Shown one piece after another: positions 50,603 through 62,940 of a stretch of 64,000 bases of DNA. A model generated the notes under the pieces. The model made no database searches. It saw nothing but the letters and a program-made list of their open reading frames with translations, and had not been told where the DNA came from. This DNA comes from Mycobacterium nebraskense (GTDB taxonomy: Bacteria > Actinomycetota > Actinomycetes > Mycobacteriales > Mycobacteriaceae), in NCBI RefSeq assembly GCF_002102255.1, contig NZ_LQPH01000188.1, positions 1 to 64,000 on the forward strand, read 5' to 3'. Each line of letters starts with the position of its first letter. Position 1 is the first letter of the stretch. A program made the position numbers and the translations under genes.

Positions 50603-51973
50603 ATGAACGTCGCCGTCATCGTGATCAGCGTCTTGGCCATCGCCGTGCTCATTTTCGGCAACGCGATCTTCGTCGCCGCCGAGTTCTCGCTCACGACGCT
50701 GGACCGCAGCGCGGTGGAAGCCAACGCCCGCGCCGGCGGACGCCGCGACCGCGCGATCCGGCGCGCGCACCACAGGTTGTCGTTTCAGCTGTCCGGCGCG
50801 CAATTGGGCATTTCCGCCACCACATTGGCGGCCGGCTACCTGACCGATCCGATGCTGGCCAACCTCCCACACCCATGGTTTGACGCCATCGGGATTTCCG
50901 ACCGGGTGGCCGACGCGATCATGGCGTTCCCGGCGTTGGTCATCGTCACCTCGGTGTCGATGGTGTTCGGCGAGCTGGTCCCGAAATACCTTGCCGTTGC
51001 GCGGCCGCTGTCCACCGCGCGGGCCGTGGTGGGCGTTCAGCTGCTGTTCTCGCTGCTCTTCACCCCGGCCATCCGACTCACCAACGGCGCTGCGAACTGG
51101 ATCGTGCGCCAGCTGGGTATCGAGCCGGCCGAAGAGCTGCGCTCGGCGCGGTCGCCGCAGGAACTACTGTCGCTGGTGCGTTCGTCCGCGCGCAGCGGCT
51201 CCCTGGATGCGGCCACCGCGTCGCTGGTGCGGCGCTCCCTGCAATTCGGCGCCCTCACCGCCGAGGAATTGATGACACCCAGGTCGAAGATCGTGGCGTT
51301 GCAGACCGACGACACGGTCGCCGACCTGGTGGCCGCGGCCGCCGAGTCCGGATTCTCCCGATTCCCGATCGTCGACGGCGACCTCGACGAAACCGTCGGC
51401 ATCGTGCACGTCAAACAGGTGCTGGCCATTCCGGCGGCCGACCGGGCGCGCACGCCGCTGATCACGGTGGCGCAGCCCGTTCCGGTGGTGCCGTCGACGC
51501 TGGACGGCGACGCCGTGATGGCCGAGATCCGCGCCAACAGCCTGCAGACGGCGATGGTTGTCGACGAATACGGCGGCACCGCGGGCATGGTGACCGTCGA
51601 GGACCTGATCGAAGAGATCGTCGGCGACGTCCGCGACGAACACGACGACGCCACTCCGGATGTGGTGGCGGCCGGAACCGGTTGGCGCGTCTCGGGTTTG
51701 CTGCGCATCGACGAGGTGGCCACCGCCACCGGCTTCCGGGCCCCGGAGGGACCCTACGAGACCATCGGCGGGCTGGCGCTGCGCGAATTCGGCCACATCC
51801 CGGTGGCCGGTGAAACGGTGAAGTTGCCGGCCTTGGACGCCGACGGGCTGTTGGACACCTCGCTGCGCTGGCAAGCGACCGTCATCCGGATGGAGGGGCG
51901 CCGGATCGACCTGCTGGAGTTGATTGAGCTTCGGGGTCAAGGCGACACCCCGGCGGCAGGTGGGCACCGATGA
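50603..51973 (+). CDS. CNNM/CorC-type membrane protein with CBS pair (Rv1842c-like)
   Basis: This 456-residue protein has an N-terminal DUF21 (CNNM) transmembrane domain of four helices (AVIVISVLAIAVLIFGNAIF, then SFQLSGAQLGISATTLAAGYL and VTSVSMVFGELVPKYLAVARP) and a cytoplasmic CBS pair (LTAEELMTPRSKIVALQ, SRFPIVDGDLDETVGIVHVK, TAMVVDEYGGTAGMVTVEDLIEEIVGDVRDE). It ends in a CorC_HlyC domain. Relatives are linked to magnesium/cobalt export or ion homeostasis; the name hemolysin is historical. It overlaps the next CNNM gene by four bases (ATGA), so both are probably one complex. Confidence 0.92.
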   Translation: MNVAVIVISVLAIAVLIFGNAIFVAAEFSLTTLDRSAVEANARAGGRRDRAIRRAHHRLSFQLSGAQLGISATTLAAGYLTDPMLANLPHPWFDAIGISDRVADAIMAFPALVIVTSVSMVFGELVPKYLAVARPLSTARAVVGVQLLFSLLFTPAIRLTNGAANWIVRQLGIEPAEELRSARSPQELLSLVRSSARSGSLDAATASLVRRSLQFGALTAEELMTPRSKIVALQTDDTVADLVAAAAESGFSRFPIVDGDLDETVGIVHVKQVLAIPAADRARTPLITVAQPVPVVPSTLDGDAVMAEIRANSLQTAMVVDEYGGTAGMVTVEDLIEEIVGDVRDEHDDATPDVVAAGTGWRVSGLLRIDEVATATGFRAPEGPYETIGGLALREFGHIPVAGETVKLPALDADGLLDTSLRWQATVIRMEGRRIDLLELIELRGQGDTPAAGGHR

Positions 51974-53010
51974 ACAACACCCTGGGCGTGTTGTTGGCGA
52001 TGCTGCTGATCGGCGTCAACGCCTTCTTCGTCGGCGCGGAATTCTCGTTGATCTCGGCCCGGCGCGACCGCCTCGAAGCGCTGGCCGAACAGGGCAAGGC
52101 CCGGGCGGTCACGGTGATCCGCGCCGGAGAGCAGCTCCCGGCCATGCTGGCCGGGGCCCAGCTCGGAATCACGGCCGCCTCGCTGCTGCTCGGGCGGATC
52201 GGCGAGTCAGCGGTGTCCGATCTACTGCGTACGGCGTTGGGGCTGACCAGCATTCACCCGGCGCTGCTGCACACGTTGTCGTTCGCGATCGCGTTGGCGA
52301 TCGTGGTCACACTGCACGTGTTGCTGGGCGAGATGGTGCCCAAGAACATCGCGCTGGCCGGTCCCGAGCGCACGGCCATGCTGCTGGTGCCGGCCTACCT
52401 GGCCTATGTGCGCGCAGCGCGGCCGTTCATCGTGTTCTACAACAAGTGCGCGAGCGTCGTGGTGCGCGCGCTGGGCGTGGAGCCCAAGGAGGGCCTCGAG
52501 ATCACCGTCTCCCCCATCGAGTTGAGCGAGATGATCGCCGAATCGGAGTCCCAAGGGTTGCTGGACCGCGAGGAACACAGCAGGCTGACCCGGGCGCTGC
52601 AGATCGGCACCCGGGTGGTCGGTGACGTTGCCGTTCCGCTCGCCGATGTCCACGCGGTGCCGGTGGTCGCGGCGGGCACCGGCCCGACGGTCGGCGCCGT
52701 CGAGGAAGCCCTGGCCCAGACGGGCTACTCGCGGTTTCCGGTGGCGAACGTCAATGGCGAGTTCATCGGCTACCTGCACATCAAGGACATGCTGACGCTC
52801 GGTGACGACCCCGGGGCCGTGATCGACCTGGCGATGGTGCGCCCCCTTCCGCGGCTGCCCAGGTCGCTGCCGTTGGCCGACGCCTTGTCGCGGATGCGCC
52901 GCAGCAACAGCCATCTGGCGCTGGTGACCGATGCGGGCGGCGACGTGGTCGCGATGGTCGCGATGGAAGACCTGGTTGAGGACCTCGTCGGCACGATGCG
53001 CGAGGCGTAG
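51970..53010 (+). CDS. Second CNNM/CBS membrane protein (Rv1841c-like)
   Basis: This 346-residue paralogue of the preceding protein has a DUF21 domain (NAFFVGAEFSLISARRDRLEAL, LAGAQLGITAASLLLGRI, LHVLLGEMVPKNIALAGPER), followed by CBS repeats (VGAVEEALAQTGYSRFPVANVNGEFIGYLHIKDML, NSHLALVTDAGGDVVAMVAMEDLVEDLVGTM), and lacks the CorC_HlyC tail of its neighbour. The start overlaps the previous stop (ATGA at 51970-51973). The two genes probably arose by duplication and function as a heteromer in ion transport. Confidence 0.92.
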   Translation: MNNTLGVLLAMLLIGVNAFFVGAEFSLISARRDRLEALAEQGKARAVTVIRAGEQLPAMLAGAQLGITAASLLLGRIGESAVSDLLRTALGLTSIHPALLHTLSFAIALAIVVTLHVLLGEMVPKNIALAGPERTAMLLVPAYLAYVRAARPFIVFYNKCASVVVRALGVEPKEGLEITVSPIELSEMIAESESQGLLDREEHSRLTRALQIGTRVVGDVAVPLADVHAVPVVAAGTGPTVGAVEEALAQTGYSRFPVANVNGEFIGYLHIKDMLTLGDDPGAVIDLAMVRPLPRLPRSLPLADALSRMRRSNSHLALVTDAGGDVVAMVAMEDLVEDLVGTMREA

Positions 53011-53289
53011 AGGTACTGGTCGCCGGGTCGGACTGCCCAGAGCCCGTATGATTTCCAACGGCTACCAGTCAAGAAACTGCTGGAGGGCGCAGGATCCCTG
53101 GCGCGCTGATGCGTTGCTGGAATTCGATCCCCGGGCTCGCCGCAGCGGCATGGTTGGAGCTGTCAGCGCGGCCTGACCTGGTGTGGCCGGTCGGGCGGAT
53201 ACGCTCACCAGGCTGCTGCTCGGTACGCTGAAGACATTGCCACTCCGGGCCAATGGCGGCTTGGTGAGGCTTCATTATGGAGGAGAAAC
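53011..53289 (+). other. Intergenic region upstream of glcB
   Basis: About 280 bases with no gene I can support. GGAGGAG lies 8 bases before the glcB start, and the region must hold the glcB promoter, but I could not identify convincing -35 and -10 elements or a regulator site. Confidence 0.5.
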
Positions 53290-55485
53290 ATGACTGATCG
53301 CGTGTCGGCGGGGAACCTGCGCGTCGCCCGAGTGCTCTACGACTTCGTGAACAACGAAGCCCTGCCCGGCACCGACATCGACCCGGACAGCTTCTGGGCG
53401 GGAGTCGACAAGGTCGTCAACGATCTCACGCCGAAGAACCAGGACCTGCTGAACCGCCGCGATGAGCTGCAGGCCCAGATCGACAAGTGGCACCGGCAGC
53501 GCGTGATCGAACCATTCGATGTCGATGCGTACCGCCAGTTCATCGCCGAAATCGGTTATCTGCTGCCCGAACCCGGGGATTTCACGATCACGACCTCGGG
53601 TGTCGACGACGAGATCACCACGACCGCGGGCCCGCAGCTGGTGGTGCCGGTGCTCAACGCCCGGTTCGCGTTGAACGCCGCGAACGCGCGCTGGGGCTCG
53701 CTGTACGACGCCCTGTACGGCACCGACGTCATCCCCGAGAGCGACGGCGCCGAAAAGGGCACCAGCTACAACAAGGTTCGCGGCGACAAGGTCATCGCCT
53801 ATGCGCGCAACTTCCTCGACCAGGCGGTGCCGCTGGAATCCGGGTCCTGGGCCGACGCGACGGGACTCAGCGTAGAAGACGGCCAGCTGAAGGTCGCGAC
53901 CGCCGACGGATCCCTCGGCCTGGCCAGCCCGGAGAGGTTCGCCGGCTACACCGGCGAGCTCGGCTCCCCCGACTGGTCGGTGCTCCTGGTCAACCACGGC
54001 CTGCACATCGAGATCCTGGTCGACCCCGAATCGCCGATCGGCAAGACCGACCGCGCCGGCATCAAGGACGTGGTCCTGGAATCGGCGGTCACCACGATCA
54101 TGGACTTCGAGGACTCGGTGGCCGCCGTCGACGCCGACGACAAGGTGCTCGGCTACCGCAACTGGCTCGGGCTGAACAAGGGCGACCTGTCCGAAGAGGT
54201 CGCCAAGGGTGGCAAGACCTTCACCCGGGTGCTGAACCAGGACCGCACCTACACGACGCCCGACGGTGAGGGCCAGCTGACTTTGCCGGGCCGCAGCCTG
54301 TTGTTCGTCCGCAACGTCGGGCATCTGATGACCAACGACGCGATTGTGGACGCCGACGGCAACGAGGTGTTCGAGGGCATCATGGACGCGCTGTTCACCG
54401 GCCTGACCGCGATCCACGGGCTGAAGACGGGCGAGGCCAACGGCCCGCTGGCCAACAGCCGCACCGGGTCGATCTACATCGTCAAGCCCAAGATGCACGG
54501 GCCCGACGAGGTCGCGTTCACCTGCGAGCTGTTCAGCCGCGTCGAAGACGTCCTGGGCCTGCCGCAGGCCACCCTGAAGGTCGGCATCATGGACGAGGAG
54601 CGGCGCACCACGGTCAACCTCAAGGCGTGCATCAAGGCCGCGGCCAACCGGGTCGTGTTCATCAACACCGGCTTCCTGGACCGCACCGGCGACGAGATCC
54701 ACACCTCGATGGAAGCCGGTCCGATGATCCGCAAGGGTGCGATGAAAAACACCGCGTGGATCAAGGCGTACGAGGACGCCAATGTCGACATCGGGCTGGC
54801 CGCCGGCTTCAAGGGCAAGGCGCAGATCGGCAAGGGCATGTGGGCGATGACCGAGTTGATGGCCGACATGGTCGAGCAGAAGATCGGCCAGCCGAAGGCG
54901 GGCGCGACCACCGCGTGGGTGCCCTCGCCGACGGCGGCCACCCTGCACGCGATGCACTACCACTACGTCGACGTGGGCGCCGTGCAGGAGGAGCTCGCGG
55001 GCAAGACGCGCACCAAGATCGAGGAGTTGTTGACCATCCCGCTGGCGAAGGAACTGGCCTGGGCTCCCGAGGAGATCCGCGAGGAGGTCGACAACAACTG
55101 CCAGTCGATCCTGGGCTACGTGGTGCGCTGGGTCGCCCAGGGCGTCGGCTGCTCGAAGGTGCCCGACATTCACGACGTGGCGCTCATGGAAGACCGTGCC
55201 ACGCTGCGGATTTCGAGCCAGTTGCTGGCCAACTGGCTGCGCCACGGCGTGATCACCGAGGAGGACGTGCGGGCTAGCCTGGAGCGGATGGCGCCGCTGG
55301 TGGACGCGCAAAACGCCAAGGATGCGGCGTACCTGCCGATGGCGCCCGACTTCGACGACAGCCTGGCATTCCTGGCCGCCCAGGACTTGATCCTGACCGG
55401 AACCCAGCAGCCCAACGGCTACACCGAGCCGATCCTGCATCGGCGTCGGCGCGAAGCCAAGGCCCGCGCGGCGCAATCAAATTGA
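53290..55485 (+). CDS. glcB: Malate synthase G
   Basis: GlcB condenses glyoxylate with acetyl-CoA to give malate, the second step of the glyoxylate shunt, needed when growing on fatty acids or acetate. The 731-residue protein has the isoform G layout: an N-terminal clasp, a long TIM barrel with TTIMDFEDSVAAVDADDKV, GIMDEERRTTVNLKACI and FINTGFLDRTGDEIHTSMEAGP, and a C-terminal lid with the catalytic Asp region. It is preceded by GGAGGAG. In M. tuberculosis it is Rv1837c and its product is also found outside the cell. A hairpin follows 34 bases after the stop. Confidence 0.97.
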   Translation: MTDRVSAGNLRVARVLYDFVNNEALPGTDIDPDSFWAGVDKVVNDLTPKNQDLLNRRDELQAQIDKWHRQRVIEPFDVDAYRQFIAEIGYLLPEPGDFTITTSGVDDEITTTAGPQLVVPVLNARFALNAANARWGSLYDALYGTDVIPESDGAEKGTSYNKVRGDKVIAYARNFLDQAVPLESGSWADATGLSVEDGQLKVATADGSLGLASPERFAGYTGELGSPDWSVLLVNHGLHIEILVDPESPIGKTDRAGIKDVVLESAVTTIMDFEDSVAAVDADDKVLGYRNWLGLNKGDLSEEVAKGGKTFTRVLNQDRTYTTPDGEGQLTLPGRSLLFVRNVGHLMTNDAIVDADGNEVFEGIMDALFTGLTAIHGLKTGEANGPLANSRTGSIYIVKPKMHGPDEVAFTCELFSRVEDVLGLPQATLKVGIMDEERRTTVNLKACIKAAANRVVFINTGFLDRTGDEIHTSMEAGPMIRKGAMKNTAWIKAYEDANVDIGLAAGFKGKAQIGKGMWAMTELMADMVEQKIGQPKAGATTAWVPSPTAATLHAMHYHYVDVGAVQEELAGKTRTKIEELLTIPLAKELAWAPEEIREEVDNNCQSILGYVVRWVAQGVGCSKVPDIHDVALMEDRATLRISSQLLANWLRHGVITEEDVRASLERMAPLVDAQNAKDAAYLPMAPDFDDSLAFLAAQDLILTGTQQPNGYTEPILHRRRREAKARAAQSN

Positions 55486-55519
55486 GCTGGTGCCTTAATC
55501 GGGCTCACCACGCATCGAT

Positions 55520-55544
55520 GCCGCTGATGACTAAGATCAGCGGC
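55520..55544 (+). terminator. Terminator hairpin after glcB
   Basis: GCCGCTGA (55520-55527) and TCAGCGGC (55537-55544) make a perfect eight-base-pair stem with a nine-base loop, 34 bases after the glcB stop. Confidence 0.6.
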
Positions 55545-55593
55545 GGGTTCACAACATTTCGGATGGATCGACGGAAAGGCGACGGGCACCGCT

Positions 55594-57648
55594 ATGGGTA
55601 GGCACAGTTTGCCCGACCCTGAGGACTCCGTCGACGAGCCGCACGAAAGCGGCGAGGCGGACGATCATCACCGGGACGCTGTCACCGAGGACTATTCGGA
55701 CGAGGGTCACTACCCGCCCGACGAGGACTTCCCGGCGGGCGCGGACGACTTCTCCGCCGAAGACGACACCTACACCGACGAGGACTTCCCGGCGGGCAAC
55801 GCCGACGAGTACCCGGAGTTTCCGCCGCGGCAGCCGGGCCCGTCGAGTTCGGAGCCGCCCGCTGCGTCGCCGTCGCTGTTTAGCCGCGGCCACCGGGGAC
55901 TCGGCGATTGGCGGGGCGGGCACCGCAGCGAGGGCGGGCGCCGGGGCGTCAGCATCGGCGTGATCGTGGCCCTCGTCGCCGTTGTCGTGGTGGTGGGCAG
56001 CGTGATCCTGTGGAGCTTCTTCGGTGACGCGTTGTCCAACCGCTCGCACAAGGCCGCCGGGCGCTGCGTTGGCGGCAAGGAGACGGTCGCCGTCATCGCC
56101 GACCCGGCTATCGCCGATTCCGTGCAGCAGTTCGCGGAAAGCTACAACTCCACAGCCGGCCCGATCGGCGACCACTGCGTGGAGGTCAGCGTCAAACCGG
56201 CGGGCTCCGATGCGGTCTTGAACGGATTCATCGGCAAGTGGCCAGCCGAGCTGGGCGGGCAGCCGGCGTTGTGGGTTCCAGGCAGCTCGGTCTCGGCCGC
56301 GCGGCTCGCCGGGGCGACGGCGCAGAAGACGATCACCGACAGCCGCTCGCTGGTGACGTCGCCGGTGGTGCTCGCCGTTCGGCCGGAACTCCAGCAAGCC
56401 CTGGCCAACCAGAACTGGGCGGCGCTGCCCGGGCTGCAGACCAACCCGAACGGATTGGCCGGCGTGAACCTGCCCGCGTGGGGGTCGCTGCGGCTGGCCA
56501 TGCCGATGAACGGCAACGGTGACGCGGCGTTGCTGGCCGGGGAAGCGGTGGCGGCCGCATCGGCACCCTCCGGCGCGCCGGCGACCCAGGGCACCGGCGC
56601 GGTGCGCACCTTGCTGAGCGCGCAACCCAAACTCGCGGACAACTCGCTGACCGAGGCGATGAACGCCCTGCTCAAGCCCGGTGACGCGGCGACCGCGCCG
56701 GTGCACGCGGTGATCACCACCGAGCAGCAGCTGTTCCAGCGCGGCCAGTCGCTGCCAAACGCCAAGGGCGCGTTGGCTTCCTGGCTGCCGCCCGGGCCGG
56801 TGCCGGTCGCCGACTACCCCACGGTGCTGCTCAGCGGCTCGTGGCTGACCCAGGAGCAGACCTCGGCCGCCAGCGAGTTCGCCCGCTTCATGCACAAGCC
56901 CGATCAACTCGCCAAGCTGGCCAAGGCCGGCTTCCGGGTCAACGGAGTCACACCGCCGAGCAGCCCGGTCACCACGTTCCCGGCGCTGCCCGCGGCGCTG
57001 TCGGTGGGTGACGACGCGATGCGCGCGACCCTGGCCGAGGCCATGGCCACCCCGTCGAGCGGACTGGCCGCGACCATCATGCTCGACCAGTCGATGCCCG
57101 GCCAGGAAGGCGGGAAGTCCCGGCTGGCGAACGTCATTGCGGCACTTCAGGACAAGATCAGGGCGCTGCCGCCCACCTCCGTCGTGGGCCTGTGGACGTT
57201 CGACGGCCACGAGGGTCGTTCGGAGGTGCCCGGTGGGCCGCTGGGAGACCCCGTCAATCCCTCCAATGGCCAACCGCGGTCGGCGGCGCTGACGGCCGCG
57301 TTGGACAAGCAGTACTCGTCGGCCGGTGGTGCGGTCTCGTTCACCACGCTGCGGATGCTCTACCAGGACCTGCAGGCCAACTACCACGCGGGCCAGACCA
57401 ACTCGATACTGGTCATCACGGCGGGCCCACACACCGACCAGACCCTGGACGGCCCCGGTTTGCAGGATTTCATCCGCAAGAGCGCGGACCCGGCCAAACC
57501 GATCGCGGTGAACGTCATCGACTTCGGCGGCGATCCGGACCGCGCAACGTGGGAAGCGGTAGCCCAGCTCAGCGGCGGCGGCTACCAGAACCTCGCCACC
57601 TCGGCGTCTCCCGACCTCGCCGCGGCCATCAACGCCTTCCTGAGCTGA
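55594..57648 (+). CDS. Membrane-anchored substrate-binding/VWA-type protein (Rv1836c-like)
   Basis: This 684-residue protein has an acidic N-terminal cytoplasmic stretch (residues 1-115, with a DEDFPAG repeat), a single membrane segment (GVSIGVIVALVAVVVVVGSVILW, about 119-141), an extracytoplasmic region like a periplasmic substrate-binding protein (KETVAVIADPAIADSVQQF) and a C-terminal von Willebrand A-like part (ATIMLDQSMPGQEGGKSRL, VVGLWTFDG, SILVITAGPHTD). The D-x-S-x-S MIDAS motif appears changed (LDQSMPG). It is probably a surface adhesion or scaffold protein; the true function is unknown. The length is close to Rv1836c (677), and it follows glcB as in M. tuberculosis. Confidence 0.87.
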   Translation: MGRHSLPDPEDSVDEPHESGEADDHHRDAVTEDYSDEGHYPPDEDFPAGADDFSAEDDTYTDEDFPAGNADEYPEFPPRQPGPSSSEPPAASPSLFSRGHRGLGDWRGGHRSEGGRRGVSIGVIVALVAVVVVVGSVILWSFFGDALSNRSHKAAGRCVGGKETVAVIADPAIADSVQQFAESYNSTAGPIGDHCVEVSVKPAGSDAVLNGFIGKWPAELGGQPALWVPGSSVSAARLAGATAQKTITDSRSLVTSPVVLAVRPELQQALANQNWAALPGLQTNPNGLAGVNLPAWGSLRLAMPMNGNGDAALLAGEAVAAASAPSGAPATQGTGAVRTLLSAQPKLADNSLTEAMNALLKPGDAATAPVHAVITTEQQLFQRGQSLPNAKGALASWLPPGPVPVADYPTVLLSGSWLTQEQTSAASEFARFMHKPDQLAKLAKAGFRVNGVTPPSSPVTTFPALPAALSVGDDAMRATLAEAMATPSSGLAATIMLDQSMPGQEGGKSRLANVIAALQDKIRALPPTSVVGLWTFDGHEGRSEVPGGPLGDPVNPSNGQPRSAALTAALDKQYSSAGGAVSFTTLRMLYQDLQANYHAGQTNSILVITAGPHTDQTLDGPGLQDFIRKSADPAKPIAVNVIDFGGDPDRATWEAVAQLSGGGYQNLATSASPDLAAAINAFLS

Positions 57649-57882
57649 GGCCCGGGTACGCTCGCGTACGGACGGGCAAGCGAACGTTTCGGCGGGTGTT
57701 CCGGGCGGGACCGCAAGTTGGCGCTAGGCTCGACCGAGGGTGAATCTACGGCCAACGCTAGGGGAGCGTGCGAAGGTTTCCGGTCAAGCGCCTTCCTTCA
57801 CCATTCGGGAGGTCCGCTTTGACACGCGTCTCCGTGAAGGCGCGGCCGAGGCGGCGCTGCGAAAGGATGATCCGCGACTGCA
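57649..57882 (+). other. Intergenic region upstream of the orphan KAS gene
   Basis: About 230 bases without a convincing gene. GTACGC and GCGTAC form a short palindrome around two bases at 57656-57669, close after the previous stop. A frame of 81 codons from GTG 57768 overlaps the KAS gene and is not supported. Confidence 0.4.
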
Positions 57883-59136
57883 ATGACGAATCTGGTTACC
57901 GGCCAAGCGCTTCCGAACGTAGTCGTCACCGGGATCGCCATGACCACCGCATTGGCCACCGATGCCGAGACCACCTGGAAGTTGTTACTCGACTGCCAGA
58001 GTGGAATCCGTGAGCTCGATGACCCGTTCGTGGAGGAGTTCGACCTGCCGGTTCGCATCGGCGGGCATCTGCTGGAGGAATTCGACAGTGAGCTGACCCC
58101 GGCCGAGCTGCGCAGGACGGGCTACCTGGCGAGGATGTCCGCCATCGTCGGCCGGCGGGCGTGGGACCATGCGGGCTCCCCCGAGGTCGACCCCAACCGC
58201 CTACTGGTGTCCATCGGCACCGGATTCGGTTCCGGGGAGGAGCTGGTATTCGCCCGCGACACCCTGCGCGCCCGTGGCGTCAAAGCGGTCTCGCCACTGG
58301 CTGTCAGCAAGTACATGCCCGACGCCGCCGCCATGGCGGTGGGGCTGGAACGGCACGCCAGAGCCGGCGTGATGACACCGGTGTCGGCGTGCGCGTCGGG
58401 TTCGGAGGGCATCGCGCGCGCCTGGCAGGCGATCGTGTTCGGTGAGGCGGACGTCGCCATCTGCGGTGGTGTCGAGACCAGGATCGAGGCGGTGCCCATC
58501 GCCGCCTTCTCGAACATGCGGATCGTGATGTCGACGAACAACGAGAATCCGGCCGGGGCGTGTCGCCCGTTCGACAAGGACCGCGACGGTTTCGTGTTTG
58601 GCGAGGCCGGCGCGCTGATGGTCCTCGAGACCGAGGAGCACGCCAAGGCTCGTGGGGCGCGCATCCTGGCCCGGTTGATGGGGGCCGGCGTCACGTCCGA
58701 CGGCTACCACATGGTGGCGCCGGACCCGAGCGGGAACCGCGCCGGCCAGGCGATGACGCGCGCCATCCAGCTAGCGGGTCTCACACCTGACGACATCGAC
58801 CACGTCAACGCCCACGCCACCGGAACACAGATCGGTGACCTGGCCGAGGGCAAGGCCATCAACAACGCGTTGGGCAGCCACAGGCCGGCGGTGTACGCGC
58901 CCAAATCCGCCCTGGGGCATTCGGTCGGCGCGGTCGGCGCGGTGGAGTCGATACTGACTGTGCTGGCGTTGCGCGATCAGGTCGTTCCGCCGACGTTGAA
59001 CCTCGAGAACCTGGACCCGCAAATCGATTTGGACGTGGTGTCGGGTAATCCGCGGCGCGGCAGCTACCAGTACGCCATCAACAATTCGTTCGGGTTCGGC
59101 GGCCACAACGTCGCGCTGGCCTTCGGCAGATACTGA
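57883..59136 (+). CDS. KasB-like beta-ketoacyl-ACP synthase II (orphan paralogue)
   Basis: This 417-residue protein is a type II fatty acid synthase condensing enzyme, very similar to mycobacterial KasB. The Cys-His-His triad is visible: VSACASGSEGIARAW (Cys at about 167), HVNAHATGTQIGD, and KSALGHSVGAVGAVESILTVL. KasB extends long acyl-ACPs in mycolic acid synthesis. The KasB/KasA pair normally sits in the acpM-kasA-kasB cluster; here the gene stands alone between Rv1836c-like and a dehalogenase-like gene. An in-frame stop at 57868-57870 fixes ATG 57883 as the first start. The upstream Shine-Dalgarno is weak (AAAGGATG, about 18 bases away). Confidence 0.93.
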   Translation: MTNLVTGQALPNVVVTGIAMTTALATDAETTWKLLLDCQSGIRELDDPFVEEFDLPVRIGGHLLEEFDSELTPAELRRTGYLARMSAIVGRRAWDHAGSPEVDPNRLLVSIGTGFGSGEELVFARDTLRARGVKAVSPLAVSKYMPDAAAMAVGLERHARAGVMTPVSACASGSEGIARAWQAIVFGEADVAICGGVETRIEAVPIAAFSNMRIVMSTNNENPAGACRPFDKDRDGFVFGEAGALMVLETEEHAKARGARILARLMGAGVTSDGYHMVAPDPSGNRAGQAMTRAIQLAGLTPDDIDHVNAHATGTQIGDLAEGKAINNALGSHRPAVYAPKSALGHSVGAVGAVESILTVLALRDQVVPPTLNLENLDPQIDLDVVSGNPRRGSYQYAINNSFGFGGHNVALAFGRY

Positions 59137-59168
59137 TCGGCAACCGCCGTCACAAGCTCGGGAGCGCC

Positions 59169-60029
59169 ATGAGCATCGATTTCACCCCCGACCCGCAGCT
59201 CTATCCGTTCCAGTCGCGCTGGTTCGACAGCTCGCAGGGACGGATGCACTACATCGACGAAGGTGACGGGCCGCCGATCCTGCTCTGCCACGGCAACCCG
59301 ACATGGAGCTTCCTGTACCGCAACATCGTCATCGCGCTGCGTGACAGGTTCCGCTGCATCGCACCGGATTACCTCGGGTTCGGGCTTTCGGATCGACCCG
59401 CAGCGTTCGGCTACACCATCGAGGAGCACGCCCGGGTGGTCGGCGAGTTCATCGACCATCTCGGCCTCGATGATTACCTGACGATGGGCCAGGACTGGGG
59501 TGGTCCCATCAGCATGGCGGTCGCGGTGGAGCGCGCCGAGCGGGTGCGCGGCATCATCCTGGGCAACACCTGGTTCTGGCCGACGGACGAATTCACGACG
59601 AAGATGTTCAGCCGGGTCATGTCAAGTCCCCCAATGCAATACGCGATTCTGCGCCACAGCTTCTTCGTCGAGCGTCTCGTCCCCGCGGGCACCGAGCACC
59701 GACCAAGTGCAGCGGTGATGGAGCACTACCGCGCGGTACAGCCCAGCCCCGACGCCCGCAAAGGCGTCGCCGAGATGCCCAAGCAGATCCTGGCCGCCGG
59801 TCCCCTGCTGGCGCGGCTCGCCCGGGACGTGCCGGCAAAACTGGGCGGCAAACCCGCCCTGTTCGTTTGGGGGATGAAGGACTTCGCGTTTCGGCCCGGC
59901 CCCACCATCCCGCGCATGCGCGCGGCCTTCCCCGACCATGTCCTGGTCGAACTGCCCAACGCCAAGCACTTCATCCAGGAGGATGCGCCAGACCAGATCG
60001 CCGCGGCGATCATCGAGCGTTTCGGCTGA
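59169..60029 (+). CDS. Haloalkane dehalogenase-like alpha/beta hydrolase (Rv1833c-like)
   Basis: This 286-residue alpha/beta hydrolase has the haloalkane dehalogenase layout. The nucleophile Asp is in MGQDWGGPISMA (about residue 110), halide-binding Trp residues lie next to it and in ILGNTWFWPTDEF, the oxyanion region is LCHGNPTWSFLYRN, and the His is in NAKHFIQEDAPD near the C terminus. Haloalkane dehalogenases hydrolyse carbon-halogen bonds; M. tuberculosis Rv1833c has been described as such, but natural substrates in mycobacteria are unclear. The 286-residue length equals Rv1833c. It converges on gcvP. Confidence 0.9.
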   Translation: MSIDFTPDPQLYPFQSRWFDSSQGRMHYIDEGDGPPILLCHGNPTWSFLYRNIVIALRDRFRCIAPDYLGFGLSDRPAAFGYTIEEHARVVGEFIDHLGLDDYLTMGQDWGGPISMAVAVERAERVRGIILGNTWFWPTDEFTTKMFSRVMSSPPMQYAILRHSFFVERLVPAGTEHRPSAAVMEHYRAVQPSPDARKGVAEMPKQILAAGPLLARLARDVPAKLGGKPALFVWGMKDFAFRPGPTIPRMRAAFPDHVLVELPNAKHFIQEDAPDQIAAAIIERFG

Positions 60030-60056
60030 ACTGCCTGCCCAGCGCGTGACGCGGAT

Positions 60057-62882
<2,826 letters not shown>

Positions 62883-62940
62883 TGGCGAAACTCCTGGTGG
62901 CGTCGGCAGAGGGCACAAAAGGGAAGGGACTAGCGGCCCT

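Noticed and set aside
57768..58013. 81-codon GTG frame before the KAS gene
   Set aside because: It overlaps the 5' part of the KAS gene by 131 bases and is Arg-rich without any family signature.
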